From NCBI RefSeq assembly GCF_042651425.1, contig NZ_JBHSCW010000006.1, forward strand, positions 212,784 through 276,783: a stretch of DNA of 64,000 bases, in the 5' to 3' direction. This document shows, piece after piece, positions 45,426 through 56,640 of the stretch. Position 1 is the stretch's first letter. Every line of letters begins with the position of its first letter. The notes beneath the pieces are model-generated. The model was not told the DNA's origin, did not search any database, and was given only the letters and a program-made list of their open reading frames with translations. The stretch comes from Fodinicurvata halophila (GTDB lineage: Bacteria > Pseudomonadota > Alphaproteobacteria > Kiloniellales > DSM-21159). The position numbers were made by a program, and so were the translations under genes.

Positions 45426-48400
45426 TCACTGAATCACTTCCGCCATCTCGGCATACCGACAAAAGGCATTCGTCAGCTGTATCTGTCGGGGCGTTCGGCA
45501 CTTCGGCGCAAATAGCTCAGGCGAAGCCACGAGTATGGACATGCACTTCGCCCGGGATGTCGCGACATTAAAGCGGTTCAGGCTGTAGAGAAACTCCATG
45601 CCCCTCGGAGCATCCGATGCGCTCGAGCTGGCGGCAGAGTAAATCGAAATAGGTGCTTCCTGGCCCTGGAACTTGTCCACGGTCCCCACATGCGCAGTCG
45701 GAACTCGCTCTGATATCAGCGATACTTGTGCGTTGTAGGGAGTGATGATCAGAATGTCTTCAAGTGTCACCGGCCGTTCCTGGCCCGATCCATCCACCCA
45801 GGTTTGACCGGCCTTCAGGATTTCTTCGACCAGTTTGACGATAGCCTCAACCTCCTCTGGAGAGGAGTTCTGATTGCCATCGTGTTCGACCAGAAGATAC
45901 CGCATTCCCGAGCCCTCTAGAGGACCGCTTCCTTGAATAACCTGCTTTCCCAAATTCTCCCGGGAATGCAGTAGGCCTTCATAGAAGAGTTCGGAGGTGA
46001 AGGCGCAGATATCCGGATGTAGACGCCAGCTTTCTCCAAGAAAGAGCCCCTGATCTTTCGATATTGTTTGTGCGCCTCCCAGGAGGTGATCAAGGGCCGA
46101 GACATCACAGCCATCTGGATGGCTGCCCTGGATCGGCTGATCCAATTGTTGCGGGTCCCCTATCAGCACCAGTGTTTTCGCTGCCTGGGAAACAGCAATG
46201 ACATTGGCAAGCGACATCTGCGCGGCCTCGTCGACAAAGAGCACGTCAACAACATCGAAGGCATCCTCTCGCGACCAGAACCATGCTGTGCCGCCACCAA
46301 CATCGACCCCGTTGCCTAACGAACCGATGAGCTGCTCATTGCTCGTAGTGAAGGGAATACGTTCATGGGGCTCATCTCCCTGTCGGGACTTATGAAGGCA
46401 TGTCAGCACCTCGCCCTGTTGCTCGGCAACCTCAATTGCCTTCTTCATGAGGTTCAGGATCACCTTGTGACTATTGGCAGTGATACCGACAGTCTGACCC
46501 TGGCGAACCAGCTCACATATCATGTGAGCCCCAGTGAAGGACTTACCGGCACCTGGCGGACCCTGAATAGGCAGAACACCCGGTTCGAGACTCGATACCA
46601 ATCGAACAGCCGCCTCCAGGGTGGTTTCTCCATCCAACTGGATTGGCTGATCACCAATACGAGGTGACGCCCTCCTAAGCAGATCCCTTGCAGCTTGATA
46701 GGGACCTGTATCGGACATGCCGTTCTCCGCGACATACTCTCCCAACCGTAATATGGCTTCCTTAATCACATCCGTTTTAATGAACCGATGAGCAAAGATG
46801 GCCTCCCGATGGATATCCGCGGTGTCCTGTCGCTTTTTGATATCTATAAACCGGTGTTCTGGAGATATCTCCACCAGTGTCCCGAATTTCTCCCCGCCAT
46901 AACTGCGCAGATCATCTCCACGCAAATCGACATCCTGGGGCGGGAATTCATAGCGATGTATGGGAACCTTATCCGTCCCGCCTGCATTTTCCTGAAAGAC
47001 CAAACCCGACAATCCCGCACGCTCTTCCAGAAGGTCTTCGGGCGAGAGGTCGGAAAGCCGGAAAAACTCCCACCAAATCGCCTTCTCCTCGCGCCGGTGC
47101 CAATCCAGTAGGTTTGCGAGAATCCACCGGGCATGCTGCTCCGGATTCCGATCCTCAGAGTCAACAGGGACATCCACTGTCAACGCCTCGACGATCGGTG
47201 TGATCCTTTCCAGCCATGCACCGACGTTCTCACTTGGTGCCCCATCTCCTTCTGCGGGACGAGGCACCTCGATCCCCTGCGCAACAAGCTCGTCTCTCAG
47301 GGTCTCGAGCCAATCCCGCAGCTCTAAGGTCGAGCTGCAATCATCCCTATTGTAACCAGAGACAACCTCCTTGGTCTCCTCGGATATCGAAGGAATGTCA
47401 TCAAGCTCGAGCCCCGCCTGGAGAACCGCCAGTGCCTTGTTGGCGTCAACCAACAAAGTGCTTCGTTCGAAATCGTAGAATGGCTCCAGACGCTTTATGG
47501 AGTAGCTCTCGACACTCGCACGTAGGCCATTGCGCACCACGCTGTACAAGTCGACGAAGAGCTTGGCCCGAAGCATCTGGTCGACCTCTTCTTCCCGCGT
47601 ACCATAACGCCCCATCAACCGCTTCAAGGCGGCAGGCTCGTAAGGTGCGTAGTGATAAATGTGAAGGTCGGGATAGGCCTTCCAGCGGGCCATGATGAAG
47701 TCCACGAACGCCTCGAAGGCTTGCTTCTCTTGATCCCGTGAAAAAGCCCAATCCCCGCGGTAGATGATTTCTCCATTCTCGTCCGCGAAGAGATAGCCTA
47801 CGAGATATTCAAGCCCACTCTCGCCAACGAATGGATCACCTTCCAAATCAAAAAAGACATCTCCGGGTGATGGTTCAGGCAAGCAGGTCAGGCCGAAACC
47901 TTCCTCAACCTGAAACAGTTCATACTTCAGCTGACCGCTCTGTCGCGCCTCCACCTGCACGCGCGCCTGCTCGCGAACCCGTTCATAGGATTGCACCACC
48001 CCTCGCTGCGGACGCCACTGGAGTGGCAAGGGAAGATCCGAGAGACCCTGAACCGTCGAGACACCCCGCTCATTCAACTCATTGATCTGGGATTTCGATA
48101 TACCCGCCACGAGGCACAGATGGTCATCGTCTCGCCAACGCTTCTCGCAGTTCGCCTGCCAGGTGCAGATGCTGCAGTACTCCACTGGCTCCGGATAGGT
48201 GCTATGGCCGGTCTGACTCGCTATCTCACGCTCGAAGGCGCGCTTGACCTGACGAAAATAGGCACCGAAGTCAGCAACCCGAAACCGTTGAGGTTGATAG
48301 TTCGTCCAGGGCGGAATCACATACATATAATCCGGCGCCACACCCTGGAGTTTGGCGAGCATGTCCGAATAGAGGCATAGCTGAAGAATGGTGCCCGCCT

Positions 48401-48821
48401 TTGTCTCCCGGGCAAGCTTCGCGTCCGCCACCTCATAGGACCAGTCACCCAGTGAACTCGGCTTGTCCACCCGCAACAGAAAGTCAGCCCGCCCTCGCCA
48501 GCGTCCTTGCTGAAGGGCGCCTTGGGCAATGACGTCCACCCCCTCTCTCATAGCCTGCAGGGTGTCGGATTGAGTCTGCTCGGAAACCTCGACGCCCTCT
48601 ATGAGCCGAACGTCAAACCCCTGTTCTCGCAGGTGATCCAGATAGCCCTGTTCATGCCGGGCACCGCGCTCCCATAGGATATCCAGAAAAGGGTCCCAGC
48701 CTTCCGGCTTTTCATGGCGCCCTTCGGCTACGGCTCGCTCCAATTGGGTGAGATAGCCACAGTTCAGATGGCCAACCAGATCCGTGGCACTCAGATGCAA
48801 GTGGCCTTCGCGATGCTGCAT
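45426..48821 (-). CDS. TM0106-type RecB-like nuclease fused to a Dna2-like superfamily 1 helicase
   Basis: An 1131-residue multidomain protein. Residues about 1-240 form a RecB/PD-(D/E)XK nuclease (WRGRADFLLRV, YEVADAKLARET) with cysteines in LNCGYLTQL and YCSICTWQANC placed like an iron-sulfur cluster of AddB/Dna2. Residues about 320-500 resemble a DEDD RNase H-like domain (VFFDLEGDPFVGE, IYHYAPYEPAALKRL). The C-terminal half is a Dna2/COG1112 helicase with GPPGAGKSFTGAH, FVDEAAQMS, LIGDPQQLDQP, TVDKFQGQEA and ATSRAK. Such proteins unwind and cut DNA. It lies 86 bp upstream of the DUF6361 gene. Confidence 0.9.
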   Translation of the reverse strand: MQHREGHLHLSATDLVGHLNCGYLTQLERAVAEGRHEKPEGWDPFLDILWERGARHEQGYLDHLREQGFDVRLIEGVEVSEQTQSDTLQAMREGVDVIAQGALQQGRWRGRADFLLRVDKPSSLGDWSYEVADAKLARETKAGTILQLCLYSDMLAKLQGVAPDYMYVIPPWTNYQPQRFRVADFGAYFRQVKRAFEREIASQTGHSTYPEPVEYCSICTWQANCEKRWRDDDHLCLVAGISKSQINELNERGVSTVQGLSDLPLPLQWRPQRGVVQSYERVREQARVQVEARQSGQLKYELFQVEEGFGLTCLPEPSPGDVFFDLEGDPFVGESGLEYLVGYLFADENGEIIYRGDWAFSRDQEKQAFEAFVDFIMARWKAYPDLHIYHYAPYEPAALKRLMGRYGTREEEVDQMLRAKLFVDLYSVVRNGLRASVESYSIKRLEPFYDFERSTLLVDANKALAVLQAGLELDDIPSISEETKEVVSGYNRDDCSSTLELRDWLETLRDELVAQGIEVPRPAEGDGAPSENVGAWLERITPIVEALTVDVPVDSEDRNPEQHARWILANLLDWHRREEKAIWWEFFRLSDLSPEDLLEERAGLSGLVFQENAGGTDKVPIHRYEFPPQDVDLRGDDLRSYGGEKFGTLVEISPEHRFIDIKKRQDTADIHREAIFAHRFIKTDVIKEAILRLGEYVAENGMSDTGPYQAARDLLRRASPRIGDQPIQLDGETTLEAAVRLVSSLEPGVLPIQGPPGAGKSFTGAHMICELVRQGQTVGITANSHKVILNLMKKAIEVAEQQGEVLTCLHKSRQGDEPHERIPFTTSNEQLIGSLGNGVDVGGGTAWFWSREDAFDVVDVLFVDEAAQMSLANVIAVSQAAKTLVLIGDPQQLDQPIQGSHPDGCDVSALDHLLGGAQTISKDQGLFLGESWRLHPDICAFTSELFYEGLLHSRENLGKQVIQGSGPLEGSGMRYLLVEHDGNQNSSPEEVEAIVKLVEEILKAGQTWVDGSGQERPVTLEDILIITPYNAQVSLISERVPTAHVGTVDKFQGQEAPISIYSAASSSASDAPRGMEFLYSLNRFNVATSRAKCMSILVASPELFAPKCRTPRQIQLTNAFCRYAEMAEVIQ

Positions 48822-48895
48822 GGCCGCCTACTGTCCCTCTGGTGGGACAGACCGTATGAAGGGCAGGGCGTATTTCGTAGACATTATCCCTAATG

Positions 48896-49762
48896 TCATG
48901 CCACCTGCCTCAAGGCAAAGGGATACGAGGCTTCATAGGCTTCTATACCTTGGGACGCGGCATAATGGCGAACCGCAGGCGGCACCCGCTCCGCGACCAA
49001 GGCGCCCGTGAGCTTGCCGTAAGCAAAATCGTCGCGTCGCCCTATTGTCCCAAGGTAGTCCTCGATCTGCTGGACGGCCGCGATCTTGGCTTCCGCACGC
49101 TTTACCTCGATGACCAACCAATCACCCGATGCCATATCGCGCGCAAGGACATCAATCCGCCGCGGGTTCACACCAGGGTCGACAGGGAATTCATCACCAA
49201 TGATTCGGTGGCGCTCTGAAAACGGGGTTTTCTTCCACTCAAACAGTATTGCTCGCTGGATATCGTATTCGGTCTGGAAGCCGTCCGCTGTCTGACTGTC
49301 GCGACCTAGAAAGAGCACATTATGATCCAGGTCTCCCAAGAGCTTTAGCGTGGGAAGAATATGCTCGCGAGCCACCACCATATGCCCCGCACCGCGGTTG
49401 CGCTTCTCGAATTCAAAGGGAACCTGATGTTCCAGGAACTGCTCGTGATACTTCCCATTGAAGACCCCAACGCCATAGTCACCGCGGCCGTCTCTGTAAG
49501 TATCTATTGCCAGGGACCATTGGTTTTCTCGGGTTGGGGAGAAAGCCAGGTAGACACGGCCTTTGCGTGAAGGCCAGCGGGCATGGGGTTGAGGATGCCC
49601 TTTTCGGATCATCCACCGCAATCCACTCGCAAGGGCGGTTTCCACGAGTTCAATCGTTGGTGCTGTCAGTCTCCACCCTCGCGCGATGTAGGCATCATCG
49701 AACTGACTGACCAGCAAACCCTCGTCCACATCACTGAGTTCGATTCCGTTCTCGAACTGCAT
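48896..49762 (-). CDS. NucS/DUF91-like PD-(D/E)XK endonuclease
   Basis: A 288-residue protein. The C-terminal 110 residues contain RRIDVLARDM and WLVIEVKRAEAK, the D-(E)xK active site of the NucS/DUF91 endonuclease type, then AVQQIEDYLGTIG. The N-terminal 170 residues have a separate fold (FDDAYIARGWRLT, WPSRKGRVYLAFSPTRENQW) that I do not recognise. GAGAGG precedes the ATG. It is first in the minus-strand order, 74 bp before the RecB-helicase fusion, so it probably belongs to the same operon. Confidence 0.8.
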   Translation of the reverse strand: MQFENGIELSDVDEGLLVSQFDDAYIARGWRLTAPTIELVETALASGLRWMIRKGHPQPHARWPSRKGRVYLAFSPTRENQWSLAIDTYRDGRGDYGVGVFNGKYHEQFLEHQVPFEFEKRNRGAGHMVVAREHILPTLKLLGDLDHNVLFLGRDSQTADGFQTEYDIQRAILFEWKKTPFSERHRIIGDEFPVDPGVNPRRIDVLARDMASGDWLVIEVKRAEAKIAAVQQIEDYLGTIGRRDDFAYGKLTGALVAERVPPAVRHYAASQGIEAYEASYPFALRQVA

Positions 49763-50602
49763 AACTGGCCCTCTCGATGTTACCTCATCACTCTTTGCGG
49801 AATAATGGTAAAATGCGCTCCAACTGAGCGCAACCCATGATCGCCACTGAGTAAAACTGGTTAGTCCTTAGGATTGTGGATGGTGCGCATATAGACGCGC
49901 GATGATAATGGCTGGAGCGGAGGTCACTAAGATCCTCTAGAGAGAGCACCAGGGAGGGTTAAGTCAGTTATCTGCATATACTGTAGGTAACTGACTTAAC
50001 CCTTAGACCGCATCCTGGCGAGTACGAGAGAATAATTCCTTGCTCAGAAGGCTTCATCGAAGAAATTGCCAAGGACTTATACCCAAGCCAAAAAATGCCT
50101 GAATTGCACTGCCGCTCTTCGCCATCACACATAAGTATTTTATCAGGAAAACAAACCAGAAAGATGCGCAAATGGGGTAAAGAAGATTGTAGCTCATATA
50201 GCACAAACGCCATCCAAAGGAATTCCTTGTTTTGATTGGAACGACGATCGAGCAGATCACGCAGAATTAATTTGAATTCACTATATAGTTTAAAAAAATA
50301 CACAATTAAGAATACATAACAACTTCTTTATAGGTATACCGAAGGAATTTTCGTCATTTCTCAATAATCTTTTGTATAAAAACAAAAAAACGATCACTCC
50401 CAATAGGGATACCTATATCGAATATAAAAATTTTTGAGCATGATTTTCAAGAAATTCGTTTACTTGAGATGATGAATTAAACGCTATTTTCCTTGTTATA
50501 CTAAAGTGATAAGCACACTATCTATCGTATATATTGCCTGAATTTGATTCTACCAATTATTTATTTGATAATTTCATCCTGATCTTAATTCAGGAGGCGA
50601 AA
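49763..50602. other. AT-rich intergenic region holding a perfect inverted repeat
   Basis: Apart from the inverted repeat at 49955-50003, I see no gene. A minus-strand frame (49968-50303) overlaps the repeat and lacks a ribosome site or known domain. GC content drops here, at the junction between the defence-like operon and the AbiEii-like gene. Confidence 0.45.
49955..50003. repeat. Perfect 16-bp inverted repeat with 17-base spacer
   Basis: AGGGTTAAGTCAGTTA at 49955-49970 is exactly inverted at 49988-50003. No T run follows on either strand, so it is not a classical terminator. The stem starts about 190 bp upstream of the NucS-like start. It may be a protein-binding site, a recombination site or the trace of a small mobile element. 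Confidence 0.8.
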
Positions 50603-51586
50603 ATGACTAACGAACACTCTACTTCATTACTCTCTGTTAAACGGCGTTATCCAGAATTGGCAAAGAACGGAGCAAATCTCCTCGCCCAATGCAGCTATAT
50701 GGATCTGATTTGGAGATTATCTAAATCCAAGTATGTGACCTATGCGGCATTGAAAGGAGGTCAGTCACTAAATGCGTGGGAACAAAGATATTACCGCTGC
50801 TCGAATGGGCTGGACATTCAACTTCTCTGCGAAAACCGGAATGTCCAGCCAAAAGAACTCTTATGGGCCATCACAAATAATGATAGCGCCTCATTATTCG
50901 GCATCAAATACGAATTAAATGACCATAGAATGAAATCTGTAAGAAATGGCTACACAGGATATAATAAATTTAAAGTGCGGGCCATCTTGGGATGTACAAT
51001 AGTAAACCTTACCGTAACGGTATGGAATTCACCTCTGGAAACTTTCTGGGCTGATTATCTTCCCTACCCAAGTATGATTAAGCTCGATGAACCAGTTAGT
51101 GTACTTGTAACAAAGAAGGAGGCTATGCTCGCGGATAAACTGTCACTTCTTATTGAGTTTGGATGCGAGAATAGAAATCTAAAACATTATTACGATATTA
51201 GCTTTATTGCGAGATCATACAGCATCGATCGTCGTAATCTTGTTGAAGCGCTGTGGCTTGCGTTATGTCAGAGACAATCTATGGGGTACTTAATGAGACC
51301 AGATTGTTATTGGGAACCTAGTTTTTCCTTAACCTTCGCCCAAAAAGAAAGCTCTAAGAACATCTGGCATAAATTCCGTAACTCACAACCGCTCGACCCC
51401 GAAATTCCGCAACACTTCTCTTCCGTCATCGAGGAAACAAAAGCCTTCGCAATTCCCCTCTTTAAACAGGTCAAGGAACTATATCATTACAAGTTCCCAT
51501 ATTACGAGAAGGCACCAGCGCTTGATAGCAGCCTAAATGTAATGCCTCCACCTCTGGACGGACCTGAACACCATTCACCAATGTGA
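50603..51586 (+). CDS. Orphan AbiEii/AbiGii-like nucleotidyltransferase
   Basis: The start is ATG 50603 with AGGAGG six bases upstream; this gives 327 residues. The N-terminal part has LKGGQSLNAW and RCSNGLDIQLLC, the two-part active site of the AbiEii nucleotidyltransferase toxin family, and VLVTKKEAMLADKLSLL with HYYDISFIAR are conserved further on. In typical members the motif is SxDIDL; here it reads SNGLDIQL, so the second aspartate is Gln. No AbiEi antitoxin-regulator gene is next to it. AbiEii toxins use GTP and cause growth arrest; with the altered motif this one may be inactive or use other chemistry. It is AT-rich compared with both neighbours. Confidence 0.75.
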   Translation: MTNEHSTSLLSVKRRYPELAKNGANLLAQCSYMDLIWRLSKSKYVTYAALKGGQSLNAWEQRYYRCSNGLDIQLLCENRNVQPKELLWAITNNDSASLFGIKYELNDHRMKSVRNGYTGYNKFKVRAILGCTIVNLTVTVWNSPLETFWADYLPYPSMIKLDEPVSVLVTKKEAMLADKLSLLIEFGCENRNLKHYYDISFIARSYSIDRRNLVEALWLALCQRQSMGYLMRPDCYWEPSFSLTFAQKESSKNIWHKFRNSQPLDPEIPQHFSSVIEETKAFAIPLFKQVKELYHYKFPYYEKAPALDSSLNVMPPPLDGPEHHSPM

Positions 51587-51619
51587 TGAGTGATTCAGCG
51601 CGAACTCTCTTGCACCTAT

Positions 51620-51660
51620 CCGCAGGGAACCCGATACAGGGCTCCCTGCGGCTTTCTTCT
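51620..51660 (+). terminator. Hairpin terminator after the AbiEii-like gene
   Basis: CCGCAGGGA (51620-51628) pairs with TCCCTGCGG (51643-51651) and is followed by CTTTCTTCT. The T tract is imperfect, so efficiency is uncertain. It lies 34 bp after the stop codon. Confidence 0.6.
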
Positions 51661-52036
51661 GGGTACTTTCCGAACAGAAGACACGACGATCGTCAGGTTC
51701 GTCGTTTGTCGAAAAATTTTCATACATAATTGGTTGTAAGCTGTAGCCCTTAATGTACATACCCATCGGTCGATGACTTAGGGGATAAATGCAACAGCCA
51801 TTTGATTGATATGTCGCCTGGGCATGTCGTTGCTTTGGCTATAGCCAATGGCTCGGATAAAACCCCGCTCAGTGGCATTTTGATTAGCTTAGGGAATTTT
51901 CGGTAACTGCAATATATGCGTTCCGAATTTCATAAGTTATTGTTTTTAAACGATAATGCATAACTTACCTCAGATGCAAGTTATGCGTTACAGACGCATG
52001 ATATGCGTTACCGCACATATAAGTTGTAAAAAGAAG
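51661..52036. other. Non-coding stretch with short repeats at the 3' side of the tRNA gene
   Basis: No gene is supported. TATGCGTTAC occurs at 51982-51991 and 52002-52011, exactly 20 bp apart, and TATGCGTTCC at 51915-51924. TAAGTT/AACTTA words also recur. This AT-rich stretch lies where an island integrated at the tRNA 3' end would carry its attachment or excision signals. Confidence 0.5.
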
Positions 52037-52112
52037 TGGTGGGCCCGGCAGGATTCGAACCTGCGACAACACCGTTATGAGCGGCGCGTTCTGACCACTG
52101 AACTACGGGCCC
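52037..52112 (-). tRNA. tRNA with anticodon CAT (elongator Met or Ile2)
   Basis: A 76-base cloverleaf on the minus strand: acceptor GGGCCCG/CGGGCCC, D stem GTTC/GAAC, anticodon stem CGCCG/CGGTG with loop CTCATAA, T stem GCAGG/CCTGC with loop TTCGAAT, discriminator A and encoded CCA. It lacks initiator features. The loop and body resemble bacterial tRNA-Ile(CAT), whose C34 is turned into lysidine, more than elongator tRNA-Met, but I cannot decide. Its 3' end points at the accessory region, so it is a plausible integration site. Confidence 0.93.
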
Positions 52113-52157
52113 AGCGAGCGGCATTGTGCCGTTTCCGCCCGCGGGTTCAAGAGATTT

Positions 52158-52188
52158 CCGGCCTCTCCATGCATGATGGAGAGGCCGG
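52158..52188 (-). terminator. Strong hairpin after rpoD
   Basis: A perfect 13-bp GC-rich stem (52158-52170 with 52176-52188) and a five-base loop lie directly after the rpoD stop. The following T tract on the minus strand is poor, so termination may rely on hairpin strength or Rho. Confidence 0.75.
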
Positions 52189-52196
52189 TCTCTCGT

Positions 52197-54311
<2,115 letters not shown>

Positions 54312-54374
54312 CTACACCCTCACCAGAGAACCATACAAACGGTTGCTTCGGCCCGGATACAGGCCGAACCGCTG

Positions 54375-56315
54375 TCAGTCATCCGAGTCCTTCTTTTCGA
54401 ACCGATTTATGACGCGCGGATGCGCTGTCGAATCTTCCGCCGCGGAGATATCCGCCCGCATTCTTTCGAGATGCCCTTCCGTCTTGCCCTCGCCCACGCC
54501 GCTTTCGGCCAAGGTATCTTCGGCCCGTTTCCGGATTTCCTCGCTAACCTGCGCCCCCCGGACACTCTCTTGCGTTCGCCTCAGCCAGTATTCCATCCTG
54601 CGTTGTGCTTCTACGGAGGACGCATCCTCCGTCAGAAACGGCTCGTGCAATACCACAGAGGCCTCCGAAAGCCCTTCGAGAAGCCCGGAAAAACCCTGAT
54701 CGCGTAAGTGGCACTTAACCTGTGAAGAGTCAAGGTCGGCAGGCTCGGCCAACAGGTCCAGCAATGCCCGGCGCAAGCCATCCAGGTCCTCGGCCCCCAG
54801 CTCCGCCATGGCCAGTTCCTCGGCCCGCGCCCGGGCGGCCTCGGGATAGGCCAGGGCCAGGGCCAGCAGGACCTGGGCCGGCCGGCGGCGCAGCGCCGTC
54901 TGCGGCGGCGGCAGGGGACGGCTGCGTGCCACCGGCTGGCCTCGATCCTGCCAGCCACCCTTCTGCCAGCCGCCTCTTTGCCAACCCGGGGTCGCACGCC
55001 CCCACTTCGCACCGCTCCGCCCAGCGGCGAAGCCCTTGGCCTGACCCCGTCCAAACAGCTGGTCCAGGCGTTCGAAGACATCCCGGCGATAGGCCGCGCG
55101 GACGGCCTGATCCTGAATGGCCTCGGTCTGCTTCAGGGCGTCGTGGCGCAGGGCGGCCCGGCGTTCCGGCGTATCCAGCCTGCGGCCCGCCAGCTGCATG
55201 GCCCAGAGCATCTCCGCCAGGGGCTTCGCCTGGTCCAACAGGGCCTTCAGCGCCGCCGCGCCGCCGGTCTTCAGCAGGCTGTCGGGATCCTCGCCCGGCG
55301 GCAGCGTGACGAAGCGCAGGCTGTGCCCGGGCTTCAGCATCGGCAGCGCACGCTCCGAAACGCGGTGCGCCGCGCGTTGGCCGGCCTCGTCCCCGTCCAG
55401 GCAGATCACCGGCTCCGGCGCCATCTTCCACAACTCGCCCAGCTGCGCCTCGGTCAGCGCCGTTCCGAGCGGCGCCACGGCCGCGGGAAAACCGGCCTGG
55501 GCCATGGCGATGACATCCATGTAGCCCTCGGCGACGGCCAGGTCCTCGCCGTCGCGTGCGGCCTGGCGTGCCTGGTGCAGGTTGTACAGCACCTGCCCCT
55601 TGTGGAAGAGTTCCGTATCCGGGGAATTGAGATACTTTGCCTTCGCATCCGCCGCCATGGCACGGCCGCCAAAGGCGATCACCCGTCCGCGCCGGTCGGT
55701 GATGGGGAAGATGATGCGGTTGAAGAAGTAGTCGCGCGGCGCACTGCCGTCGTCCGGCTGTTTCAGCAATCCGGCGGCAATCAGAAGATGATCGTCGATG
55801 CCGCGCGCATTCAGGGCCTGGCGCAGGGCACCGCGCTGGTCCGGGGCAAAGCCGAGACGGAAGCGCTGCAGGGTGACGTCTTCCAGTCCGCGCCCCTTGA
55901 GATAGGCGCGCGCGGCCGCGCCCTCCGGCGCGGCAAGGCGCTCGGCAAACCAGCGGCAGGCCTCCTCGAGGGCGTCCTGCAGGCCGGCGCGGCGTTTCTC
56001 GCGCGCCTGGCTCTCCGGACCTGTGCGGGGAACCTCCAGGCCGCACAGCGGCGCCAGCTTCTCGATGGCCTCGCGGAACTCCAGCCCTTCGGTCTCCATG
56101 ACGAAGCGGATGACGTCGCCATGCGCCCCGCAGCCGAAGCAGTGATAGAACTGCTTGTCATCGTTGACGGTAAACGAGGGCGTCTTCTCATTGTGAAAGG
56201 GGCAAAGACCCGTGTGCTCGCGGCCGCGACGGGTCAGGCGCACGCGCCGGCCGACAACCTCGGAAACGGGCAGATTGTCGCGCAGACGCTCGAGGAAATC
56301 CGTATCGAATGCCAT
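54375..56315 (-). CDS. dnaG: DNA primase DnaG
   Basis: A 646-residue primase. The N-terminal zinc-binding domain has Cys38, His41, Cys59 and Cys62 (LCPFHNEKTPSF, FYHCFGCGAHGD). The RNA polymerase core with TOPRIM motifs follows (VAEGYMDVIAMAQAGF, PVICLDGDEAGQRAA), then a linker of Gly-Trp-Gln repeats and a helical C-terminal helicase-binding domain. It makes RNA primers at the replication fork. It is upstream of rpoD in the same direction; three DnaA-box-like sequences lie in the 325 bp in front of it. Confidence 0.97.
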   Translation of the reverse strand: MAFDTDFLERLRDNLPVSEVVGRRVRLTRRGREHTGLCPFHNEKTPSFTVNDDKQFYHCFGCGAHGDVIRFVMETEGLEFREAIEKLAPLCGLEVPRTGPESQAREKRRAGLQDALEEACRWFAERLAAPEGAAARAYLKGRGLEDVTLQRFRLGFAPDQRGALRQALNARGIDDHLLIAAGLLKQPDDGSAPRDYFFNRIIFPITDRRGRVIAFGGRAMAADAKAKYLNSPDTELFHKGQVLYNLHQARQAARDGEDLAVAEGYMDVIAMAQAGFPAAVAPLGTALTEAQLGELWKMAPEPVICLDGDEAGQRAAHRVSERALPMLKPGHSLRFVTLPPGEDPDSLLKTGGAAALKALLDQAKPLAEMLWAMQLAGRRLDTPERRAALRHDALKQTEAIQDQAVRAAYRRDVFERLDQLFGRGQAKGFAAGRSGAKWGRATPGWQRGGWQKGGWQDRGQPVARSRPLPPPQTALRRRPAQVLLALALAYPEAARARAEELAMAELGAEDLDGLRRALLDLLAEPADLDSSQVKCHLRDQGFSGLLEGLSEASVVLHEPFLTEDASSVEAQRRMEYWLRRTQESVRGAQVSEEIRKRAEDTLAESGVGEGKTEGHLERMRADISAAEDSTAHPRVINRFEKKDSDD

Positions 56316-56640
56316 GACCCCATATCACCCGCCAGAGGAAGAGCCCGTGTGGGGGCAGATCTTTATGCCTGATCTTCGCGGCGGAGAAAACTTCCACGCA
56401 ACAAGAGATGGGGGCCCGGCCGGCGCTGCGGAAGGCCTCCCCTGAAAATGGGTTGTCCCCCGGCCATCCACCGCGGCAACCGCCCGGTGGGGATAACCCT
56501 GTGGATAAATTCGCCGTTCAGGGCCTCGAGACGCCGCAGACCGCGCCTCTCCGCCATGTGGACAAGCAAGCCGAACACCCCGATTTTCCTACCTTCCGGC
56601 AGGCATCCTCCCTGGAAGAGGCCGTCCACCTGGCCTGAGG
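56316..56640. other. Leader region of dnaG with DnaA-box-like sites
   Basis: No gene is supported; the open frames here are GC-rich shadows. TGTGGATAA (56500-56508) matches the DnaA box exactly; TGGGGATAA (56488-56496) and TGTGGACAA (56557-56565) differ by one base each. The region must carry the dnaG-rpoD promoter. Confidence 0.5.

Noticed and set aside
49968..50303. 111-residue minus-strand frame
   Set aside because: Runs into the perfect inverted repeat, has no ribosome site and no known domain.
54730..56372. Long frames overlapping dnaG on both strands (54730-56046 minus, 54978-56372 plus)
   Set aside because: Shadows of dnaG in other frames; composition and lack of motifs show they are not genes.
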